From an uncultured Clostridia bacterium (lineage in GTDB: Bacteria > Bacillota > Clostridia > Oscillospirales > Butyricicoccaceae), in NCBI GenBank assembly GCA_947856675.1, contig CANUCM010000118.1:1-11570 (forward strand): DNA of 11,570 nucleotides, written 5' to 3'. Within the stretch, counting starts at the first letter, position 1; every line of letters starts with the position of its first letter. A program made the position numbers and the translations under genes. Below are positions 1 to 6,389 of the stretch, in pieces. The notes below the pieces were generated by a model. That model did not search any database. It had not been told where the DNA came from and was given only the letters and a program-made list of their open reading frames with translations.

Positions 1-60
1 CTCGAACCCCCAACATTTCGGGTATGAACCGAACTATCTAGCCAGTTGATATACCTTGCC
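1..60 (-). tRNA. tRNA-Met-like (anticodon CAT), 3' part outside the window
   Basis: Read on the minus strand from 60 downward. The acceptor 5' strand is GGCAAGG, followed by T8-A9. The D stem is TATC/GATA around loop AACTGGCTA. The anticodon arm is TTCGG-TTCATAC-CCGAA with five perfect pairs and anticodon CAT, followed by variable ATGTT and the T-arm start GGGGGTTCGAG. The T-arm 3' strand and acceptor 3' strand lie beyond position 1, so the acceptor pairing (CCTTGCC expected) cannot be tested. D-stem bases differ from the usual GCTC/GAGC but are compensated, which argues for a real tRNA. CAT can be elongator Met or lysidine-modified Ile2; loop TTCATAC fits Met better. Confidence 0.72.
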
Positions 61-65
61 GTGAA

Positions 66-142
66 TAAAATTTTACCGATAAGGGAGTAACCCCACCCAA
101 CGGGTATGAACCGGATGCTCTAGCCAACTGAGCTATGCCGCC
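66..142 (-). pseudogene. Degenerate tRNA-Met-like copy (intact 5' half only)
   Basis: From 142 downward the minus strand reads a canonical 5' half: acceptor GGCGGCA, TA, D stem GCTC/GAGC around AGTTGGCTA, then TCCGG and loop TTCATAC with anticodon CAT. After that it breaks down. The 3' strand of the anticodon stem reads CCGTT, which pairs at only three of five positions. There is no TTCRA T-loop, and the expected acceptor partner TGCCGCC is absent before the next tRNA begins at 60. It is therefore a tRNA remnant, a chimera or an assembly artefact rather than a foldable tRNA. The end coordinate is approximate. It sits directly behind a consensus promoter, so it is probably transcribed. Confidence 0.55.
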
Positions 143-171
143 ACAGGCTTGCTCCTGCCTGTTCAGCCTGT
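143..171 (-). other. Leader hairpin abutting the tRNA-like 5' end
   Basis: On the minus strand ACAGGCT (171-165) pairs perfectly with AGCCTGT (149-143) around a 15-base loop. The stem ends at the base just before G1 of the tRNA-like sequence at 142. Such leaders occur in tRNA precursors and are removed by RNase P. No function is shown. Confidence 0.35.
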
Positions 172-194
172 GAACCAGTCAGCGAGCAAGTAAT

Positions 195-224
195 ATTATA
201 TGCGATACACTCGTCTTTTGTCAA
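195..224 (-). promoter_or_regulatory. Sigma-A promoter of the tRNA locus
   Basis: On the minus strand TTGACA (224-219) and TATAAT (200-195) both match consensus fully, with an 18-base spacer. Transcription should start near 188, about 46 bases before the first tRNA-like sequence. The promoter lies only about 20 bases behind the stop codon of the SLH protein gene, and no terminator separates them. Confidence 0.8.
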
Positions 225-242
225 GTATCTTTTTCTCTATTT

Positions 243-1556
243 TTACAAAACTTCCTTGGCCAGCGCAGCGTCAATCACGCCCGCCCCGACGAGCTGCTGC
301 ACCATCGGCTGTCCCTGCTTTGTCTGTGCCTGAAGGGTTCTGACGCTCAGCAGCGCCATCGTGCCGCGGGTAAACGCCTTCTGCTGCACCTGCGTCATTT
401 CACTGTGCGTCAAAATCCCCAGTGACACCGCCTTTTCCAGCGCACTGTTCCATGAAAAATCTCCGCTGGCATCGCTGTACCCCAGACTGCGCAGCATAAA
501 CGTCATATACTGCTGTGCCGTGATCGGCGCCGCGGGAGAATAGGTTCTGTTTTTCAGGCTGGTGCCCGTGGTCAGGCCCTTTTCGTATAAAAGAGCCACA
601 TACGGCCTGTAAAAGGCGCTGACATCGTCAAACGGCAGCGAGGCTCCGCTCATGGCCTGCGCCTGCGATTCCAGGCCCAGCAGCCGTGTGAGCATGACGG
701 CCGCCTCGTCACGGCGAGGCTGACGTGTCAGCTCAAAGCCTTTATCGGTCCCCTTAAACAGCCCCAGGCGGTACAAAGCCCGCGCCGACGCGTAATTTTC
801 CGGCCACACCGCGGACGAGACAATGCTGAACTGCGCACTGTCCCAGCCTTTGTGCGACACGGCAAACTCCGATTTTGTTTTTAAAAAGTTGTCGTACGAG
901 GGTGCCTTTCCCTGCCCCTGATCGTCATACGTCACGTCGACAAACAGGATCTGGCCGTCGGTAAACACTGCGTTCCACGAGTGGTTCATGTCTTTTGAAG
1001 GCACAAAAATACAAGGAATGTCCGCCGCGGCGCACAGCATGGCAAACGCCGAACTGTACCCGTCGCACACCGCATGCCCCCCAAGCAGGGCCCCGTAAGC
1101 CGAAAAGGGTTCCGGGCCCGCAATCTCCATGTTCAGATAGGCCTCGTAATCATACTCGCAGCGCTCAATCAGCTCATCGTGAAAGGCCCGCAGAAGCTGC
1201 TCCTCGCTCGTCGACTGCTTTTTCAGCTGCCCGGCAAGGGAAACGGCCTCTTCCCAGGCTTTGCGGTGCTTTTCCGGCTCCGGCATGTCCACGCGGAACG
1301 ACGCTTTGTTTCCGTGAAGGCTCCAGGTCAGCCCGTAATAATCCGGCCAGAGCATGCGGGTATACTCCAGGCAAAGGGTAAAACTGAAGCCTGTGCGCAC
1401 ATTGGCCGTCATTTCCGTGCTTCCGCTGCGCAGCAGCTGCGTAAGCTGCTGTGCAGCTTCCAGCTCATTCAGCGCCGATGAGGACGCCGAAACCTGTATC
1501 GGAAGCGCAAAGCACAAAACAAGCAACAAGGCAAAAACGGTTTTTATCAGTTTCAT
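243..1556 (-). CDS. Secreted transglutaminase-like protein with C-terminal SLH repeats
   Basis: 437 aa. The start at 1556 opens a clear signal peptide (MKLIKTVFALLLVLCFALPI, cleavage near VSAS at 22-25); the reading frame continues upstream without a start that gives a better N-terminus. A transglutaminase/papain-like fold follows, with a visible Cys-His-Asp triad: Cys164 in HAVCDGYSS, His192 in MNHSWNAVF and Asp207 in FVDVTYDD. Residues about 252-296, 307-360 and 368-411 are SLH-like repeats; the middle one is clearest (PFDDVSAFYRPYVALLYEKG then PITAQQY). Family knowledge: such domains act as cysteine proteases or amide-exchanging enzymes, and SLH repeats hold proteins on cell-wall secondary polymers. 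Substrate is unknown. Last gene of the prmA operon, 32 bases behind the membrane protein gene, with no terminator after it. Confidence 0.85.
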   Translation of the reverse strand: MKLIKTVFALLLVLCFALPIQVSASSSALNELEAAQQLTQLLRSGSTEMTANVRTGFSFTLCLEYTRMLWPDYYGLTWSLHGNKASFRVDMPEPEKHRKAWEEAVSLAGQLKKQSTSEEQLLRAFHDELIERCEYDYEAYLNMEIAGPEPFSAYGALLGGHAVCDGYSSAFAMLCAAADIPCIFVPSKDMNHSWNAVFTDGQILFVDVTYDDQGQGKAPSYDNFLKTKSEFAVSHKGWDSAQFSIVSSAVWPENYASARALYRLGLFKGTDKGFELTRQPRRDEAAVMLTRLLGLESQAQAMSGASLPFDDVSAFYRPYVALLYEKGLTTGTSLKNRTYSPAAPITAQQYMTFMLRSLGYSDASGDFSWNSALEKAVSLGILTHSEMTQVQQKAFTRGTMALLSVRTLQAQTKQGQPMVQQLVGAGVIDAALAKEVL

Positions 1557-1588
1557 AAGGGAGCCCTTTCGCGGCAGCGCCGCCACTT

Positions 1589-2371
1589 TCACAGCATCCG
1601 AACCGTAAAATACACGGCACAAAGCAGCAAAAAGCCCAAGACAACCCACAATGCGTAAAAAGCAAACGGAATTCCCAGCAAGACCGCCGCGACAAACAGC
1701 GCCATCGGCACAAGATAGGCCGCCGCCAGCGCTTTGACGTTCATCTTCTTTCCAAAGACATTCACGCTCCGGCCCAGCACGGGCACCGAACCGCCGTGCC
1801 GGCTGGCCACTGCCACAAGGCCCAGCGAAGCCACGCAAACCAGCTCGCCCAGGCCGAACAGAGCCCAGCAAAGAAAGGATTCACCGGCCCAGTCGGATGT
1901 TTTTGCCACACCCCAAAGCAAAAATGCCATGATGGAATGGGTAAAGCACAGCGTGAAGAACACCCGGGGGTATACATAATATATCAGATACAAAATGGCT
2001 GCCACCGGCATTGCAACATATAAAATGCGCATGGTCAGCGTGTAACTGTAAAACCTCATCATGGCGCTGGCCCCGCTCAGCGCCAGAGCGAACCACGCAA
2101 GGGTGTATCCGCTCAGCGCCGCTTCGGCCGCCTTGCCGCTGCGGATGCGGCGGTTCTGCCACAAAAGTGCCGCAAAAAAACCGGCCGCACCTGCAAAAAT
2201 CAGAACGACCGACACCGTACACGCCGCCCTGAAACTGACGGCATAATCAAATGCGCGGCTCAGATAAGAAATCGCCCACAAAAATATCGCGGTTACGCCA
2301 AAAAATATAAGAACACGATTTGTGATAATATCCTGCGTTTTCTGCACTTGCTTCTCTTTCAACAAAGTCAC
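1589..2371 (-). CDS. Polytopic membrane protein of unknown function
   Basis: 260 aa from the GTG at 2371. That GTG overlaps the rsmE stop in a GTGA arrangement, the usual form of translational coupling. An ATG at 2413 in the same frame would add 14 residues inside rsmE but has no convincing ribosome binding site, and a TTG at 2365 is also possible. About eight hydrophobic segments are visible, near residues 19-38, 48-71, 87-105, 112-134, 137-155, 165-188, 214-234 and 236-258. The N-terminus is short and charged, and a basic loop (RSVNVFGKKMNVK) lies near 201-213. I do not recognise a family or any catalytic motif. Placement between rsmE and a secreted SLH protein suggests an envelope role, but this is inference. 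Confidence 0.75.
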   Translation of the reverse strand: MTLLKEKQVQKTQDIITNRVLIFFGVTAIFLWAISYLSRAFDYAVSFRAACTVSVVLIFAGAAGFFAALLWQNRRIRSGKAAEAALSGYTLAWFALALSGASAMMRFYSYTLTMRILYVAMPVAAILYLIYYVYPRVFFTLCFTHSIMAFLLWGVAKTSDWAGESFLCWALFGLGELVCVASLGLVAVASRHGGSVPVLGRSVNVFGKKMNVKALAAAYLVPMALFVAAVLLGIPFAFYALWVVLGFLLLCAVYFTVRML

Positions 2372-3114
2372 ACCCCGATATCGTAGTTTCCGGTATGGTA
2401 CATAATGGCGCATACCGCCGCCACCGGTGCCGTTTCGCAGCGCATAATTCTCGGCCCTATGGAAACCGAGTGCAGGCCGCTGCTCACTGCAAGCCGGACC
2501 TCCTGCTCGCTGAAGCCGCCCTCCGGCCCCGTCATGACCGCATAGCGCCGGCAGCCTTCGGCTGCCCGCAGCAGACTGCTCAGGCTGTGCTGGTTTTCCC
2601 TCTCATACAAAAGCATGGCCGTCGGATACTCCGCCGCCATGCGCAGCGCGTTTTCAAAGTCAAAAATGCCGGAAACCTGCACAGGCCTTGAGCGCTGCGC
2701 CTGTTTGGATGCCTCCAGCGCAATCCGGGAAAACCGCGCATGCTTGCGCTCGAAATCCCGTTCGGACGGGCGGGCCACGCAGCGCTCGGACAAAAACGGA
2801 ACAATCGACGTTGCCCCGACTTCCACGCACTTTTGGATGAGAAAATCAAACCTCTCGCCCTTGGAAAGTCCCGCAAACACCGTTACCTCCACGCTCGGCT
2901 CCGTGCTGTAGGGACGGCTGGCCACAATACGGGCCACCACCCTGTCCTTGCCGACCGACTCGAGTACACAGTCATGTTCAAAACCCGCATCGTCACACAC
3001 AATAACAGCCGCGCCCTTTTTCATGCGCAGCACCCTTGATATATGTACGGCATCCGGAGCCAGCAAAACGATTTCATCGCCGGAACGATTATCTGCCGAA
3101 GCGAAAAACCTCAC
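2368..3114 (-). CDS. rsmE: 16S rRNA (uracil-1498-N3)-methyltransferase RsmE
   Basis: 248 aa, the usual size for RsmE. The protein opens MRFFASADNR, a typical RsmE start, from a GTG at 3114 with an AGGCAGG-like binding site upstream. The more distant ATG at 3168 lies upstream of the -10/-35 pair at 3139-3167 and would not be on that transcript. The N-terminal part is PUA-like (about 1-70). The C-terminal SPOUT methyltransferase domain (about 75-243) carries AGLSKGERFDFLIQKCVEVG (81-100), MTGPEGGFSEQE (194-205) and IGPRIMRCETA (219-229), which form the knotted S-adenosylmethionine site. It methylates U1498 in the 30S subunit. The stop overlaps the start of the membrane protein gene by four bases. 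Confidence 0.93.
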   Translation of the reverse strand: MRFFASADNRSGDEIVLLAPDAVHISRVLRMKKGAAVIVCDDAGFEHDCVLESVGKDRVVARIVASRPYSTEPSVEVTVFAGLSKGERFDFLIQKCVEVGATSIVPFLSERCVARPSERDFERKHARFSRIALEASKQAQRSRPVQVSGIFDFENALRMAAEYPTAMLLYERENQHSLSSLLRAAEGCRRYAVMTGPEGGFSEQEVRLAVSSGLHSVSIGPRIMRCETAPVAAVCAIMYHTGNYDIGV

Positions 3115-3138
3115 TTCTGTCTGCCTGCCTTTCGTACC

Positions 3139-3167
3139 AGTATAGCAAAACTTCCCCCACTTGTCCA
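3139..3167 (-). promoter_or_regulatory. Internal promoter upstream of rsmE
   Basis: On the minus strand TGGACA (3167-3162), a 17-base spacer and TATACT (3144-3139), with a TG one base ahead of the -10 (TGCTATACT), form a good extended -10 promoter. Predicted start is near 3132, giving a leader of only about 18 bases before the rsmE GTG. It would let rsmE and the two downstream genes be transcribed without prmA. Confidence 0.6.
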
Positions 3168-3201
3168 CGACTGATTAGACGCAGCAGCAAAGGATTTTGT
3201 T

Positions 3202-4179
3202 TCATTTTTTCATATGAAGCATGACCCACCCGTCGCGGCTGCACTCGCGCACAACGCGCAGGCCCGCCTGCGTATAAGCCTCCAGCACCTCGCTGCGCCG
3301 GCTTTCAATAATGCCCGACAGCAAAATATCCGCGCCCGGCCGCAGCTGCCCGGTCAGCCCGGCGCACATCCCCAGCAGTACATCTGCGACGATGTTGGCA
3401 CAAATAACATCATAGGGGCCTTTTTCCGCAATCGCCGCAGCCAGCGCATCATCCTCCAGCCAGTTGCCGCACAGGGCATCGCAGACCGCCTTGCTGCCGG
3501 CCGAACGCGCCGCTTCCGACACGTTGACCCGCGCCGTGGCAACCGCCGTCGGCTCAATGTCGCACAAGACGGCGCGCTCCGCGCCCAAAAGCACAGCCGC
3601 TGCCGCCAGAATACCGCTGCCGCAGCCCATATCCAGCACACATGCACCGTCCAGCGGCATGGCGTCGAGCTCTTCCATGCACAGCCGCGTTGTGGCGTGG
3701 CTGCCCGTGCCAAAACTGGAAGCGGGATCAATCGTCAGCACCCTGCGCCCCTGCGTTTCCTCCACAGGCTCCCAGGAAGGCCGCACCAGCAGGCGGCTGC
3801 CCACGGCAAACGGCTTATAATACTGCTTCCAGTTGTTTTCCCAGTCTTCGCTGCGCACATCTTCCCTGCGGATGCGCAGGCTTCCGTAAAACCCCGGCGC
3901 ATCCGACGCCGCAAGCTCACGCACTGCCGCTTCCAGCTCACTTGCCAGAAGCCGGCCCTGCTCATTCTGCTCAAAATAAAAAATGACTGCCGGTGTGCGG
4001 TCCTGATTTTCAAACAGTTCCTCCCCCAGATAATCCCACCGGGGCGACGGTGACTTCGTCAGCTGCTCCACATTGGCCGGATCGTCAATTTCACAATACG
4101 GGCTGAGATGCGAAAGCGCCGCTGCCAGTACTTCGGCCGCTTCGCTTGTCGTTTCCACCGCCAGTTTGCTGTAATTCAT
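3202..4179 (-). CDS. prmA: Ribosomal protein L11 methyltransferase PrmA
   Basis: 325 aa. The start ATG at 4179 follows GGGGAGGAG with a five-base gap, so it is preferred to the upstream in-frame ATG at 4239, which lies close to the predicted promoter and has no such site. The N-terminal L11-recognition domain (about 1-120, with EDWENNWKQYYKP at 111-123) is followed by a class I methyltransferase domain. That domain has DPASSFGTGSHATT (151-164), motif I VLDMGCGSGILAAAA (181-195), an acidic CDIEP (206-210) and ANIVADVL (261-268), which replaces the common catalytic NPPY-type motif in PrmA. The enzyme trimethylates lysines and the N-terminus of L11. First gene of a four-gene minus-strand operon. 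The prmA-rsmE pairing is common in Firmicutes. Confidence 0.95.
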   Translation of the reverse strand: MNYSKLAVETTSEAAEVLAAALSHLSPYCEIDDPANVEQLTKSPSPRWDYLGEELFENQDRTPAVIFYFEQNEQGRLLASELEAAVRELAASDAPGFYGSLRIRREDVRSEDWENNWKQYYKPFAVGSRLLVRPSWEPVEETQGRRVLTIDPASSFGTGSHATTRLCMEELDAMPLDGACVLDMGCGSGILAAAAVLLGAERAVLCDIEPTAVATARVNVSEAARSAGSKAVCDALCGNWLEDDALAAAIAEKGPYDVICANIVADVLLGMCAGLTGQLRPGADILLSGIIESRRSEVLEAYTQAGLRVVRECSRDGWVMLHMKK

Positions 4180-4197
4180 GAACGCTCCTCCCCACAT

Positions 4198-4217
4198 CCG
4201 CGGCCTGTCTGCCGCGG
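4198..4217 (-). promoter_or_regulatory. Hairpin in the prmA leader
   Basis: Two copies of the self-complementary CCGCGG (4198-4203 and 4212-4217) flank an eight-base loop and can form a six-pair GC stem. It ends about seven bases before the GGGGAGGAG ribosome binding site of prmA, so it could affect ribosome access or mRNA stability. There is no T-run, so it is not a terminator. Confidence 0.4.
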
Positions 4218-4243
4218 AGCATTTGTTTTGGACATACAACCCC

Positions 4244-4273
4244 TTTATATTCTATTCTTTTGCAGCCTAACAA
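4244..4273 (-). promoter_or_regulatory. Promoter of the prmA operon
   Basis: On the minus strand TTGTTA (4273-4268), an 18-base spacer and TATAAA (4249-4244). The predicted start is near 4237, leaving a leader of nearly 60 bases before prmA that includes the CCGCGG hairpin. It is divergent from the MATE promoter: the two -35 elements lie 23 bases apart. Confidence 0.55.
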
Positions 4274-4284
4274 TAAAGAGGGCA

Positions 4285-4303
4285 TTTGTAAAAGGTTTGT
4301 AAA
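4285..4303. repeat. Direct repeat TTTGTAAA, 11-base period, at the MATE promoter
   Basis: TTTGTAAA occurs at 4285-4292 and again at 4296-4303. The copies are 11 bases apart, one helical turn, and the second overlaps the -35 element of the MATE promoter. The arrangement suits a transcription factor binding to one face of the DNA. No regulator can be named. Confidence 0.4.
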
Positions 4304-4325
4304 GACACAATTTTTATGGTATACT
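4297..4325 (+). promoter_or_regulatory. Extended -10 promoter of the MATE gene
   Basis: TTGTAA (4297-4302), a 17-base spacer and TATACT (4320-4325) preceded by TGG, giving TGGTATACT. The predicted start is near 4332. The ATG at 4316 that opens the longest reading frame is inside this element, so it should not be on the transcript. Confidence 0.7.
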
Positions 4326-4363
4326 GCAAATGTAGAGTTTGGGTTCACATCGCGGAGGGAGGA

Positions 4364-5779
4364 ATACTTACGCTGCCAGCTTTCGAACGGATTTTCGATC
4401 CTGCCCGTCTTTTAAAAAGCTCCAAGCAGTCTGCCGACAGCCTGCCGCCTGCTTCTGAGACGGTCGGGAATCTTGCCAGAGTCGCATGGCCGTCTATTCT
4501 GGAGTCTTTTTTTGTCAGCCTGGTTTCCATGGTCGACACCATCATGGTCGGTACGTTGGGTCATGAGGCCATTGCCTCTGTCGGGCTGACCAGCCAGCCC
4601 CGGCTCATCGTGCTGGCTTTATTCATGTCGCTGAATATCGGCGTCACCGCCGTCGTTTCGCGGCGCCGGGGCGAGGGCAACCGCGCAAGCGCCAACCATA
4701 CGCTTCGCCAGGCCCTTTTGCTGGCTTCCATTCTGGCCATTGTGATTTCCGCCGTCGCCGTCTATTTCGCCGAGCCGCTTCTGCTGTTCGCCGGCGCGCA
4801 GCCCGATGCCCTTGAGGGCGCCGTTTCCTACTTCCGCATTATCATCGGCGGCATCTTCTTTAACATCATTTCCCTCACCATCAACGCCGCGCACAAAGGA
4901 TGCGGAAACACCCGCATCGCCATGCGCACCAACATTTATGCAAACCTCATCAACATCCTTTTCAACTATCTGCTCATCGGCGGCAACCTCGGTTTCCCCA
5001 AGCTGGGCGTGGCCGGCGCCGCCATCGCCACAACTCTGGGCTATTTTGTCGCGTTTCTCATCTCCCTGTCCTCCGTGCGCAAGCCGGAACGATTTTTGTA
5101 TCTTTCCTTCCGCGAAAGCTTCCTGCCTGATAAGCAGAACTTCTCCTCCCTGATGAATGTCGGCTCTTCGGCTGCCGTTGAACAGGTCTTTATCCGCATC
5201 GGCTTTTTCATTTTCGCCAAAATCATCGCAAGCCTTGGCACCCTGGCCTTTTCCACGCACCAAGTCTGCATGAATATTCTGAACCTCTCCTTCGCCTTTG
5301 GCGACGGCCTCGGCGTTGCCGCTTCTTCTCTCGTCGGACAGAGCCTCGGCAGAAAACGCCCAGACCTTGCAATTGTGTACGGAAAAACCGCCCAGCGCGC
5401 CGGCTTTATGATTGGCGCCTGCCTGTGCGTGTTCTTTATCACCATGCGGCGCATTCTCATTCTTCCCTTCTCGCAGGAAACCGAAATCATCAACATGGGC
5501 GCGCAAATCCTGCTCATTTTGTCCGTCATGTGCCCCGCACAGATTTCCCAGGTTATTTTCTCCAACTGCCTCCGCGTGGCCGGTGATACCCGGTATGTCG
5601 CCGTGGTATCCCTCATTTCCATCGGCCTCGGCCGCACTGTTGTGGCCTACTTCTTTACCATCACCCTCGCCTGGGGGCTGCTGGGCGCCTGGTTCAGCTT
5701 CCTTCTGGATCAAGCCTGCCGCCTGACCCTCAGCGGCCTGCGTTTCAGCAAAGGCCGGTGGACAAAACTCCGCCTGTAG
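4364..5779 (+). CDS. MATE-family multidrug efflux transporter
   Basis: 471 aa if read from 4364. A long polytopic membrane protein with the MATE signature near the first helix (SMVDTIMVGTLGHEAIASVG, 55-74). Two six-helix halves are visible, the second starting near SLMNVGSSAAVEQVF, and FGDGLGVAASSLVGQSLGR is typical of the second half. MATE proteins export drugs and metabolites in exchange for Na+ or H+. The start is unusual. The only in-frame ATG (4316) lies inside the promoter, and no in-frame ATG, GTG or TTG occurs before the first helix. A strong GGAGGGAGG (4354-4362) points to a non-AUG start just after it: ATA 4364 (five bases from the first GGAGG), ACG 4370 or CTG 4373. I list ATA; the N-terminus is uncertain, the identity is not. 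An intrinsic terminator follows. Confidence 0.88.
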   Translation: MLTLPAFERIFDPARLLKSSKQSADSLPPASETVGNLARVAWPSILESFFVSLVSMVDTIMVGTLGHEAIASVGLTSQPRLIVLALFMSLNIGVTAVVSRRRGEGNRASANHTLRQALLLASILAIVISAVAVYFAEPLLLFAGAQPDALEGAVSYFRIIIGGIFFNIISLTINAAHKGCGNTRIAMRTNIYANLINILFNYLLIGGNLGFPKLGVAGAAIATTLGYFVAFLISLSSVRKPERFLYLSFRESFLPDKQNFSSLMNVGSSAAVEQVFIRIGFFIFAKIIASLGTLAFSTHQVCMNILNLSFAFGDGLGVAASSLVGQSLGRKRPDLAIVYGKTAQRAGFMIGACLCVFFITMRRILILPFSQETEIINMGAQILLILSVMCPAQISQVIFSNCLRVAGDTRYVAVVSLISIGLGRTVVAYFFTITLAWGLLGAWFSFLLDQACRLTLSGLRFSKGRWTKLRL

Positions 5780-5797
5780 CTTTCCGTCTTTTCCACA

Positions 5798-5833
5798 GCG
5801 CTCCCGGCTTTTGCCGGGGGCGCCGTTTTTTTT
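5798..5833 (+). terminator. Intrinsic terminator of the MATE gene
   Basis: GCGCTCCCGGC (5798-5808) pairs with GCCGGGGGCGC (5813-5823) over 11 pairs including one G-T, with loop TTTT, followed by an eight-T run at 5826-5833. It separates the MATE gene from marR. Confidence 0.92.
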
Positions 5834-5850
5834 ACCCCGACACTTTTCCC

Positions 5851-5879
5851 TTGCATCCCTTGGGAAAAAATGATATAGT
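5851..5879 (+). promoter_or_regulatory. Promoter of marR-degV
   Basis: TTGCAT (5851-5856), a 17-base spacer and TATAGT (5874-5879), with TGA in front making an extended -10. The predicted start is near 5886, inside the inverted repeats described in the next entry. Confidence 0.65.
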
Positions 5880-5910
5880 TAGAAAAGTAAATATTTAGCC
5901 TTTCTAATTA
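5876..5910. promoter_or_regulatory. Candidate MarR operator (nested inverted repeats)
   Basis: TTAGAAA (5879-5885) and TTTCTAA (5901-5907) are perfect inverted copies; the arms extend to ten bases (5876-5885 and 5901-5910) with one G-T mismatch. Between them lies a perfect ten-base palindrome, TAAATATTTA (5888-5897). Together they cover the -10 end and transcription start of marR-degV, where MarR dimers commonly bind to repress their own genes. Either palindrome could be the real site. Confidence 0.5.
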
Positions 5911-5929
5911 CAGGACAGGAGTGATCGGA

Positions 5930-6385
5930 ATGCTGCCGCTCGATGAAATGCGGGATTTTTTTACCGCGTTCGCCGGACGCATTGCCCGCATTGAAGAAAA
6001 CACTCTTTCTACCGGTTTGGAGGTTCACATCACCCCGCCGGAAATCCGTATTATTGAAAAAATCGGGCCGGATGGCTCTGCAAAAATGAGCAACATCGCC
6101 CGGGCGCTCGGCGTGACGCTGGCTACGCTCACCGTCGCCTGCGACAAGCTGGAGAAAAAAGAGCTGATTGAGCGCCGGCGCGATCCGCACGACAAGCGCA
6201 CCGTGTGCATTGCGCTGACCCCCCGCGGCCTGATTGCTTACCATTATCACGAAACCTTTTACCGCGAGCTGATTCACGTCATGTTCAGCGGGCTTTCTTC
6301 CGAGGAGCAAAACACTCTGCTCAGCGGCATCCGCAACCTCAGCCAATACCTCACGCAGGTGGAATACGATAAAAGGAGTACATAG
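5930..6385 (+). CDS. MarR-family transcriptional regulator
   Basis: 151 aa from the ATG at 5930, which has AGGAG eight bases upstream. A GTG nine bases earlier (5921) overlaps that site and is less likely. The winged helix-turn-helix is clear: MSNIARALGVTLATLTVACDK (53-73) holds helices 3-4, and the wing follows with ERRRDPHDKRTVCIALTPRG (81-100). Flanking helices form the dimer interface. Family members bind palindromic operators and release them when a small ligand binds. It is co-transcribed with degV, four bases between stop and start, and lies behind a MATE gene. The likely target is its own operator at 5876-5910. Links to fatty acids (through DegV) or to efflux (through MATE) are both plausible, neither proven. 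Confidence 0.88.
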   Translation: MLPLDEMRDFFTAFAGRIARIEENTLSTGLEVHITPPEIRIIEKIGPDGSAKMSNIARALGVTLATLTVACDKLEKKELIERRRDPHDKRTVCIALTPRGLIAYHYHETFYRELIHVMFSGLSSEEQNTLLSGIRNLSQYLTQVEYDKRST

Positions 6386-6389
6386 AAAC

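Noticed and set aside
1557..1871. N-terminal extension of the transglutaminase gene up to 1871
   Set aside because: It would overlap the membrane protein gene by more than 280 bases and bury the signal peptide in the middle of the protein; the start at 1556 gives a perfect secretion signal.
3214..4053. A 279-codon plus-strand frame across prmA
   Set aside because: Antisense to a confidently identified methyltransferase; composition rich in Arg, His, Gln and Ala, typical of a shadow frame.
4619..5713. A 364-codon open frame on the minus strand across the MATE gene
   Set aside because: It lies entirely antisense to a clear transporter gene; its acidic, low-complexity product has no signal, motif or ribosome binding site. 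GC-rich codon use leaves the antisense frame open.
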